Source: an uncultured Peptostreptococcaceae bacterium
Lineage (GTDB): Bacteria; Bacillota; Clostridia; Peptostreptococcales; Peptostreptococcaceae
Direction of reading: 5' to 3'
Assembly (NCBI GenBank): GCA_947072565.1
Contig: CAMTIM010000029.1
Span: forward strand, 1 to 64,000
DNA length: 64,000 nucleotides
Numbering within the stretch: position 1 is the stretch's first letter; every line of letters begins with the position of its first letter. Made by a program: the position numbers and the translations under genes. Positions 56,256 through 64,000 of this stretch are shown here, one piece after another. The notes under the pieces are model-generated. The model searched no databases. It was not told the origin of the DNA and saw only the letters and a list, made by a program, of their open reading frames with translations.

Positions 56256-56301
56256 ATATATTGTATTCAGTTTATAAATTTTTTTCTTTAAGTTAAATCC
56301 T

Positions 56302-56330
56302 AATTTATCAAAATTTTTTGATTATGTCAA
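56302..56330 (-). promoter_or_regulatory. guaBA promoter
   Basis: -35 TTGACA (56325-56330), 17 bases, -10 TAAATT (56302-56307), placing the start about 40 bases before the aptamer. The -35 lies in the last codons and stop of larC2. Confidence 0.6.
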
Positions 56331-56741
56331 TAAGTTTAAGTCAAATTTTTTGTTTATAATATAATTTATTTTATATAGCAGTTGATTTAGTGGGATTTCG
56401 TGTTTATTTGCAATTTTCTTACAATCTTCATATTCAGGCGTTGCTTTTATTATTTTCCCATTATAATAACCTAATTTAACATTTACTAACCCATAAGGGG
56501 TATCGATTTGCGTGAATTCTCTAGCTAGTATTTTTCTGTTGTATTCATGATATCTAACTCCAAATGTAGTAGTTTCTATAAGTAATAAATCTATAAACTT
56601 TTCCAAATCACTCTTTTTACATAAAATTGAAATTTTAGTTGCAGGTCTATTTTTCTTCATATATATACTTTCCGTATATATATCAAGTGCTCCATATTTT
56701 AAAATTTTTTCATATAAGTATGAATACATCTCAGAAGACAT
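56322..56741 (-). CDS. larC: LarC C-terminal part (LarC2), joined to LarC1 by frameshift
   Basis: The 139-aa frame is the C-terminal half of LarC, the CTP-dependent enzyme that inserts nickel into the pincer cofactor. The frame is open upstream of its first ATG to the A9 run at 56781-56789, and that extension encodes NANIDDMSSEMYSYLYEKIL, the true family sequence preceding the GALDIY and IYMKKNRP motifs. So it is almost certainly made as a -1 frameshift extension of LarC1. No good ribosome binding site precedes 56741. Confidence 0.88.
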   Translation of the reverse strand: MSSEMYSYLYEKILKYGALDIYTESIYMKKNRPATKISILCKKSDLEKFIDLLLIETTTFGVRYHEYNRKILAREFTQIDTPYGLVNVKLGYYNGKIIKATPEYEDCKKIANKHEIPLNQLLYKINYIINKKFDLNLLT

Positions 56742-56770
56742 ATCATCAATGTTCGCATTTATTTCATATA

Positions 56771-57505
56771 TTATTTCTTCTTTTTTTTTACCCCTAAAAT
56801 AGTTCTCAACATATTTGGTATTTCAAACTTTTTATGACCAATCCCATATCCAATTTGATTAACCTCAAATTCTAATTCATCCACAAACTCATCACACAAC
56901 GTTTTTATTATCGCTGCACCTGTTGGAGTTGTACATTCACCTTTGACGCTGTTTAGCTTAATAGGAGTACCTCTAAGAATTTCTATAGTTGCAGGAGCTG
57001 GAACAGGCATCATTCCATGGTCACATTTTACAAACCCAGACCCTACAGGCACAGAACTAGAATATACTTTATCTATATTAAGTAAATCTATTAATATAGA
57101 TGTCCCTATTATATCAACTATCGAATCTATCGCTCCAACTTCATGAAAGTGTATTTTATCTATTGTAGTTCCATGAACCTTAGCTTCAGCTTCACCTATA
57201 GTCATAAATATGTTCTTTGACATATCTTTTATATTTTCATTTAAATCACTTTTATCAATTATGTCAAATATATCTACTAAATGTCTATGTACGTTAGTTT
57301 CTTTAGTTAGCACGTCTACATTAGTACCTATTATTCCACTTTCATTTTTAGAACTTATTTTTATTTCAAACTCATCACTCATATTTAGTTTTTTTATTTC
57401 TTCTAAAAACAATTCTTTTGGCACTCCTAGATTTATTAAGCTAGATAGCGTCATATCACCAGAAATCCCATTCACTATATCAAAGTAAAGTATTCTTTGC
57501 TCCAT
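56771..57505 (-). CDS. larC: LarC N-terminal part (LarC1), ending at a slippery A-run
   Basis: A 244-aa frame giving the N-terminal half of LarC: ILYFDIVNGISGDM (5-18), KIHFHEVGAIDSIVDIIG (about 117-134) and PTGAAIIKTL (about 189-198). It ends VKKKKK-stop on an A9-G-AAG-AAA sequence, where a -1 slip continues into larC2. In Lactobacillus plantarum LarC is known to be produced by such frameshifting. It lies 21 bases after larB. Confidence 0.92.
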   Translation of the reverse strand: MEQRILYFDIVNGISGDMTLSSLINLGVPKELFLEEIKKLNMSDEFEIKISSKNESGIIGTNVDVLTKETNVHRHLVDIFDIIDKSDLNENIKDMSKNIFMTIGEAEAKVHGTTIDKIHFHEVGAIDSIVDIIGTSILIDLLNIDKVYSSSVPVGSGFVKCDHGMMPVPAPATIEILRGTPIKLNSVKGECTTPTGAAIIKTLCDEFVDELEFEVNQIGYGIGHKKFEIPNMLRTILGVKKKKK

Positions 57506-57526
57506 ATTTTTCTCCTTAAATTCAAT

Positions 57527-58270
57527 CTATTTTAATTTGTTTATAGTAGCAGCTAAATACCCCGCACCAAAACCATTATCAATATTAACTACTGATATAC
57601 CCGATGCACAACTATTTAACATTGTAAGAAGTGCTGATAATCCACCAAAATTAGCACCATATCCTACAGACGTAGGAACTGCTATTATAGGTACCTCTAC
57701 TAGACCCCCTACTACACTCGGTAGTGCTCCTTCCATACCTGCGACTGCAACTATTACTCTAGCTTCTTCTAGTATATGCCTACGACTTAGCAATCTATGT
57801 ATACCAGCTACACCCACATCATAAATTCTTTCTACATCATTGCCTAAAAACTTAGCAGTATAATAAGCTTCATCTGCAACAGGAATATCTGAAGTTCCTC
57901 CTGTTAACACTAAAATTTTACCCTTACCTATATTAACAATATCATGATTTTGTATTTTTAATATCTTTGATAGTTCTTCATACTCTGCATTATTATAGAT
58001 TTTTTTAATTTTATCAAACGTTTCTTTTCTACATCTAGTTCCCAATATATTAGAATCCTTTTCCTTCATTTTTTCTATAATACCTAATATTTGTTCATCA
58101 CTTTTTCCTTCACAATAAATCACTTCTGGATATCCATTTCTTAGTTCTCTATGATGATCTATATTTGCATACCCTAAATCTTCATATGGTAAATTTTTAA
58201 GTTTATCTAGTGCATAATCTACATCTATATTATTTTTTTTTACATCCTCTAGTATTTTTTTTAAATCCAT
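57527..58270 (-). CDS. larB: Nickel-pincer cofactor biosynthesis protein LarB
   Basis: A 247-aa PurE-like carboxylase acting on nicotinic acid adenine dinucleotide, first step of the nickel pincer cofactor. The N-terminal DHHRELRNGYPEVIYCEGK (about 38-56) and the PurE-like VLTGGTSDIPVADEA, GVAGIHRLL, AGMEGALPSVVGGL and PTSVGYGANFGG are all present. First gene of larB-larC. larA (racemase) and larE (sulfur transferase) are not in the window. Confidence 0.94.
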   Translation of the reverse strand: MDLKKILEDVKKNNIDVDYALDKLKNLPYEDLGYANIDHHRELRNGYPEVIYCEGKSDEQILGIIEKMKEKDSNILGTRCRKETFDKIKKIYNNAEYEELSKILKIQNHDIVNIGKGKILVLTGGTSDIPVADEAYYTAKFLGNDVERIYDVGVAGIHRLLSRRHILEEARVIVAVAGMEGALPSVVGGLVEVPIIAVPTSVGYGANFGGLSALLTMLNSCASGISVVNIDNGFGAGYLAATINKLK

Positions 58271-58424
58271 TAATTCACCCCTATATTTAACAATCTAATA
58301 TTTTTTATTTTGATATTAGTATATAATATTTTAACTATGTATTGTACATTCCTATAAAAACAATGTAATTTAATTATTAACATATCCACAAAATAATACA
58401 ATAATCGCTAAATTAGTTTATTTA

Positions 58425-58453
58425 TTGATGTTTTTCGCTTTGTATGGTAAAAT
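58425..58453 (+). promoter_or_regulatory. Promoter of the chemoreceptor gene
   Basis: TTGATG (58425-58430), 17 bases, TAAAAT (58448-58453), with an extended TGG just before the -10. It would give a leader of about 220 nt. Confidence 0.55.
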
Positions 58454-58548
58454 ATGGTTAACAATCTAACATTAAAAATCAATTTCAAACTCACTTAAAA
58501 CACAAATTATACAATTTATTAAAATAGTAACCATAAAGATATTTTACG

Positions 58549-58590
58549 GCAGAGAATTAACAAATTCACGTTGATACTCTGCCATTTTTG
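58549..58590 (+). promoter_or_regulatory. Leader hairpin with T-run upstream of the chemoreceptor gene
   Basis: GGCAGAG pairs with CTCTGCC about 22 bases on, followed by ATTTTTG: an intrinsic-terminator shape inside the leader. It may be an attenuator or the end of a small RNA. No known riboswitch is recognised in 58455-58548. Confidence 0.45.
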
Positions 58591-58680
58591 AATATAAAAT
58601 ATCATTATATAATTTAAAGACTATAAATTATATAAGCAATATTAATTTTATAAATTTAATACATTAAGGAGTTGGGCTTT

Positions 58681-60723
58681 ATGAAAAAATTTAATATTCA
58701 TTCTTTAAGTTTCAAGTTGTGTATAGCTATTATAGCATTCGCAATAATACCGACAAGTGTTATGTCATATTTTTTATTTACACAGTCAAAAGATAACTTG
58801 CTAGAAGAACAAAAAAAATCTATAAACAGCGAATTGTCTTTAGTAAGTAACAACATCGATAGTATATTTGATAATATGATGGACAATGCTTCTTATTTTG
58901 CCAACAATGCTTCATTAAAAAAGGCAGATAATTCAATAAAATCTTATTTGGATAATACTTCAGATATTGTTATGACGCCTAAAGCAAACGGCAAAATAGA
59001 ATCTGATATTTTCAATATATTTGATGAATTTGGGACTAGTCATCCACTATATCAATATATGTTTATGGGAACTGAATCTGGAGGTTTTGTTTTATATCCA
59101 GAAGGTGATTTAAAAGGTAAATTTGATCCACGAGAAAGACCATGGTATCCTAGTGCAAAAAAAGCTGATGGAAAAGCTGTTATAGGTTCTCCATATTACT
59201 ATGAAAGTGATGATATATCAATAGTTGGTATCTCACAAGCAGTTAAAAATGATGCAGGAGATACTATAGGTGTAATTGGTATTGATACAAGTCTTCAGAA
59301 AGTAACAGAAATGTTTGAAAATGTAAGTAAAGATAGTAACGGATATTATATGTTAGTTGATAAAGATGGTACTATAATAGCTGACCCAAGCAACCCTGAC
59401 AATAACTTTAAACAAATGTCAAAAGTTTATAATGAAGGTTTTGTTTCATCGGTTACTAAAAATTCATCTTTCAAAAAAATTGATGTAAATGGGAATTCAT
59501 CTTATGTAACATCTATAGCTTCTGAGAAAACTAATTGGAATTATGTAGCTGTTATTTCTGAATCTAAGCTATTAAGTAGTTTAAATGAAATGACAAAAAT
59601 TTCTTTATTAGCATTGGTAGTTATATTAATAATTTCTGTAATAATTGCACTTATTATAGCGTTTAATATTGCTCGCCCTTTAAAAAAATTAACAAATATA
59701 ACAAATAATTTAGCTAAAGGTAACTTAGATGCCGAAATTAATATTAAATCAAATGATGAAATTGGACAGTTAGCTGTTTCTATGCAATCATTAGTAAATC
59801 GATTAAAGTCATATATAGAGTATATAGACGAAATATCTTATTTGTTATCAGAATTAGGAAAAGGAAACTTAGAACTTACATTTAACCAAAGCTACGATGG
59901 CGAGTTTGAACTAATTAAAAATTCTTTAGTAAATACATCTAATATGTTAAATGACACACTTTCTCAAATTAATGTATCTGCTGAACAAGTTGCAATTGGC
60001 TCAAATCAACTTTCATACGGTGCACAGCAACTTTCTCAAGGTGCAACCGAGCAAGCAAGTTCTATTGAAGAGCTTTCTGCTACAATAAACGAAATATCAA
60101 CTAAAATCAAAGAAACTGACCATAGTGCAACTAAAGCAAAAGAAATATCTTCAGATTCAAACAAAGCTATAGCTCAAGGTCAAAAACAAATGCAAGAAAT
60201 GATTACTGCAATGGATGAAATTAGCAATGCATCAAATGAAATTAGCAAAATAATTAAAAACATAGATGATGTTGCATTCCAAACTAATATTCTTGCGCTT
60301 AACGCTGCTGTAGAAGCTGCACGTGCAGGAGAAGCTGGAAAAGGTTTCGCAGTTGTTGCAGATGAAGTAAGAAATCTAGCTGCTAAATCTGCTGAAAGTG
60401 CAAAAAATACAGCAATTCTTATTGAAAACTCAATTATCGCAGTAGAAAAAGGTACAAAAACTGTTGCGCAAACAGCTGCATCTCTTGAAAAAGTTGTAGA
60501 TGGATCTAAGAAGTCTGTTGAAGTTATACAATACATCGCAGATATGAGTAATGAACAATCTCAATCTATAGATCAAATAAATATTGGTGTAGAACAAATT
60601 TCAGTGGTAATTCAAACAAATAGTGCAACAGCAGAAGAAAGTGCTGCTGCTAGTGAAGAACTTTCAGCTCAAGCTGTGATGTTAACTGATTTACTTGGTA
60701 ATTTTAAACTTAAAAATAAATAA
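58681..60723 (+). CDS. Methyl-accepting chemotaxis protein with dCache sensor
   Basis: A 680-aa transmembrane receptor. TM1 about 10-30, an extracellular Cache-type domain (about 35-290; [21 protein letters not shown] near 150 in part, [10 protein letters not shown]), TM2 about 297-322, HAMP about 320-375, and a cytoplasmic signalling domain whose hairpin tip includes [20 protein letters not shown] and [16 protein letters not shown]. The Cache sequence is the amino-acid/small-ligand type. The start is the ATG at 58681 with AAGGAG ten bases before, not the upstream TTG. Single gene. Confidence 0.93.
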   Translation: MKKFNIHSLSFKLCIAIIAFAIIPTSVMSYFLFTQSKDNLLEEQKKSINSELSLVSNNIDSIFDNMMDNASYFANNASLKKADNSIKSYLDNTSDIVMTPKANGKIESDIFNIFDEFGTSHPLYQYMFMGTESGGFVLYPEGDLKGKFDPRERPWYPSAKKADGKAVIGSPYYYESDDISIVGISQAVKNDAGDTIGVIGIDTSLQKVTEMFENVSKDSNGYYMLVDKDGTIIADPSNPDNNFKQMSKVYNEGFVSSVTKNSSFKKIDVNGNSSYVTSIASEKTNWNYVAVISESKLLSSLNEMTKISLLALVVILIISVIIALIIAFNIARPLKKLTNITNNLAKGNLDAEINIKSNDEIGQLAVSMQSLVNRLKSYIEYIDEISYLLSELGKGNLELTFNQSYDGEFELIKNSLVNTSNMLNDTLSQINVSAEQVAIGSNQLSYGAQQLSQGATEQASSIEELSATINEISTKIKETDHSATKAKEISSDSNKAIAQGQKQMQEMITAMDEISNASNEISKIIKNIDDVAFQTNILALNAAVEAARAGEAGKGFAVVADEVRNLAAKSAESAKNTAILIENSIIAVEKGTKTVAQTAASLEKVVDGSKKSVEVIQYIADMSNEQSQSIDQINIGVEQISVVIQTNSATAEESAAASEELSAQAVMLTDLLGNFKLKNK

Positions 60724-60767
60724 TTTTCAAATAAATACATAGCATTACTTAAATTTCTAAATTAACT

Positions 60768-60809
60768 AAAAAGTGTACTTAATGATTATAATCATTAAGT
60801 ACACTTTTT
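60768..60809. terminator. Bidirectional terminator (chemoreceptor / groEL)
   Basis: A perfect 19-bp stem (AAAAAGTGTACTTAATGAT with its complement) and a 4-base loop; A and T tracts on both sides. Confidence 0.92.
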
Positions 60810-60830
60810 CATTATATCTAATATATTTAA

Positions 60831-62471
<1,641 letters not shown>

Positions 62472-62474
62472 TTA

Positions 62475-62759
62475 TTATTCAACTACAGCTAATATATCGC
62501 CTTGTTTTAATATTGTGTATTCTTTTCCTTCTAATTTAACTTCATTTCCTGCATATTTTTGGAATATAACTTTATCTCCAACCTTTAATTCCATAACTAT
62601 TTCTTTTCCATCAACAACTCCACCTGGTCCAACTTCAACAACTTCAGCCATTTGAGGTTGCTCTTTAGCTGCCCCTGGTAAAACTATTCCACTTGCAGTC
62701 TTTTCTTCAGCTTCTAATTTTTTAATCACTACTCTATCACCTAATGGTCTTATCTTCAT
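62475..62759 (-). CDS. groS: Co-chaperonin GroES
   Basis: A 94-aa GroES: IRPLGDRVVIKKLE at the start, mobile loop SGIVLPGAAKEQPQMAEVVEVG (about 23-44), and VGDKVIFQKYAGNEVK near the end. First gene of groESL, with AGGAGGT before ATG and a CIRCE element upstream. Confidence 0.98.
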   Translation of the reverse strand: MKIRPLGDRVVIKKLEAEEKTASGIVLPGAAKEQPQMAEVVEVGPGGVVDGKEIVMELKVGDKVIFQKYAGNEVKLEGKEYTILKQGDILAVVE

Positions 62760-62913
62760 GATTTTTACCTCCTAAATGAATTGTTTATATTATAAGGAAT
62801 TTATGTAATTCCACTCTTGGCATTTTATAAACTCAATACTAAACATTTTAATATAAGTTCCTATCAAATTTATGTAAAATATATCTAATAAATTAAAATA
62901 TACTATAATAATT

Positions 62914-62977
62914 TTATCACTCTATCCATCAGAGTGCTAACAACTATTATAGTATACTAATTACCCGTAAGTTTCAA
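62914..62977 (-). promoter_or_regulatory. groESL promoter with CIRCE element
   Basis: CIRCE: TTATCACTC (62914-62922), 9 bases, GAGTGCTAA (62932-62940), with one mismatch from the consensus. Minus-strand promoter: TTGAAA (62972-62977), 17 bases, TACTAT (62949-62954). HrcA control is expected. Confidence 0.9.
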
Positions 62978-62994
62978 TACTTTTTAGTAAATAT

Positions 62995-64000
62995 TTATAA
63001 TATCGGCGAAAATAATCTAGCTATTGATTCTTTAACCTTTTTTAGCATTTTACGCTTGTTAAAATCAATATCTTTTATCTCTTCGCTATTCTTTAAATCT
63101 TCAAAAAAATCATCAGTTATTACTTTAACTACCTTTTCATCATATATGAATGCGTTTATTTCAAAGTTAAGCATAAAACTTCTCAAATCCATATTTGCAG
63201 AACCTGTAGAAGCTATTTTATCATCAATTATCATAACCTTTGAATGTATAAATCCTTTTGTATAAAGATATACTTTTCCACCTGATCTAAGTATATCATC
63301 AAAATATGAATAAGATGCATTGTTAACCATTTTGTGGTCTGCAATTTTAGGGAAAATTATTCTTACATCTACTCCACTCAACGCTGCACTCTTTAGTGCT
63401 ATTAATAAACTTTCATCAGGTATAAAATATGGTGTTTCTATATATATGTTCTTTTTAGCTTGGCATATTGCAGAAAAATATGCATAATGTATTGCTTCCC
63501 AATCACTATCCGGACCACTCGCAACCACTTGAACCATACTCTCTCCACAATAATCCATCTTCGGAAAATATTCTTTTAAATCAATAGCTTCTCTAGTTGT
63601 ATAATACCAATCTATCAAAAATATCATTTGTAACATATATACTGAAGTTCCTTGTATACGAATATGTGTATCTCTCCAGTATCCAAATTTTTTATTTCTA
63701 CCTAGATATTCATCACCTATGTTTATTCCACCTGTATATCCTATCTTACCATCTATTACAACTATTTTTCTATGATTTCTATAGTTTAATTTTCCTCCTA
63801 TAAACGGAAACTTAGCTGGTAAAAACGGCATAATTTCTATACCACTTTTTTTCATTTCATTGAAAAATTTTCTATGAAACCAAAATCTCCAACAGCCTAC
63901 ATCATCATATAAAATCCTTACCTTTACGCCCTCTTTTACTTTTTCTATAAGTAAATTTTTTATTTTTCTACCTATCTCACTATCTTTTATTATAAAATAC
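62995..64000 (-). CDS. cls: Cardiolipin synthase (phospholipase D family), 5' end outside the window
   Basis: Partial gene; the frame stays open to the right edge (the in-frame Met at 63855 is internal, and FWFHRKFFNEMKKSG is read before it). Two HKD motifs, HRKIVVIDGKIGYTGG and HSKVMIIDDKIASTGSANMD, mark a bacterial cardiolipin synthase that joins phosphatidylglycerol molecules. GDEYLG and YIETPYFIPD are typical. The two N-terminal membrane helices lie beyond the window. The C-terminus ends KESIARLFSPIL, the usual form. Confidence 0.94.
   Translation of the reverse strand, partial: YFIIKDSEIGRKIKNLLIEKVKEGVKVRILYDDVGCWRFWFHRKFFNEMKKSGIEIMPFLPAKFPFIGGKLNYRNHRKIVVIDGKIGYTGGINIGDEYLGRNKKFGYWRDTHIRIQGTSVYMLQMIFLIDWYYTTREAIDLKEYFPKMDYCGESMVQVVASGPDSDWEAIHYAYFSAICQAKKNIYIETPYFIPDESLLIALKSAALSGVDVRIIFPKIADHKMVNNASYSYFDDILRSGGKVYLYTKGFIHSKVMIIDDKIASTGSANMDLRSFMLNFEINAFIYDEKVVKVITDDFFEDLKNSEEIKDIDFNKRKMLKKVKESIARLFSPIL

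Noticed and set aside
60180-60536. 118-aa minus-strand frame in the chemoreceptor gene
   Set aside because: Antisense to the highly conserved signalling tip, which is clearly the coding strand.

Overview
The window is a chromosomal segment from a low-GC, Gram-positive, spore-former-like anaerobe of the Clostridia. Gene content and order (purE-C-F-M-N-H-D-L, guaBA and groESL close together, a single-chain PurL, rubrerythrin, and an rRNA-type leader at the left edge) resemble Peptostreptococcaceae such as Clostridioides, Paraclostridium or Romboutsia. The species cannot be fixed from sequence alone. Almost all genes are standard housekeeping or accessory genes. I see no phage, IS element, CRISPR array or tRNA.

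Layout. 1-160: promoter and boxA-like leader of an rRNA operon that runs leftwards off the window. 0.5-8.7 kb: a hemolysin III family protein, a CadC-type repressor with a Zn/Cd P-type ATPase, a Met-rich low-complexity protein, an unknown 360-aa protein, a HAD phosphatase, and a three-gene cluster of unknown function (DUF5685 protein, Cys-tailed TPR protein, membrane protein). 8.9-14.5 kb: biotin operon bioB-bioD-bioA-(S component-like)-bioW-bioF with two BirA-type operators. 14.5-18.3 kb: a small orphan, a DUF362 ferredoxin protein, a PAS/GGDEF/HD-GYP c-di-GMP enzyme and a single-domain L25-like protein. 18.3-26.3 kb: a response regulator/kinase/ABC transporter module, a CPBP protease, a TraX-like protein and a TipAS-type MerR regulator. 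26.4-33.7 kb: a coiled-coil protein, a sortase with its LPXTG surface protein, htpG, and an ECF sigma/DUF4179 anti-sigma pair. 33.8-34.3 kb: rubrerythrin. 34.4-45.3 kb: the purine operon. 45.5-48.3 kb: a DUF1648/DUF5808 membrane protein and a YjeM-type amino-acid permease. 48.7-56.3 kb: purine uptake (two NCS2 permeases and a BMP lipoprotein) and guaBA under a guanine riboswitch. 56.3-58.3 kb: larB-larC, with larC split at a slippery site. 58.7-60.7 kb: a chemoreceptor. 60.8-62.8 kb: groESL. 63-64 kb: a cardiolipin synthase gene cut by the window edge.

How it fits together. The purine theme is strong: de novo IMP synthesis, IMP to GMP conversion and purine uptake lie within 20 kb. The purE and guaB leaders both carry paired CGAA/TTCG-type PurBox-like half-sites with identical spacing, and guaB also has a guanine aptamer feeding a terminator/antiterminator switch. 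Stress regulation is also readable: CIRCE elements precede both groESL and htpG, a PerR-like box precedes rubrerythrin, and a CadC-type palindrome precedes the metal efflux operon. Most convergent gene pairs are separated by strong bidirectional hairpin terminators.

The least explained items are the DUF5685/Cys-tail/membrane protein cluster, the Met-rich protein, the NEAT-like surface protein that lacks the usual heme tyrosine, the 31-bp triple tandem repeat upstream of the permease, the orphan S component in the biotin operon, and the split larC.
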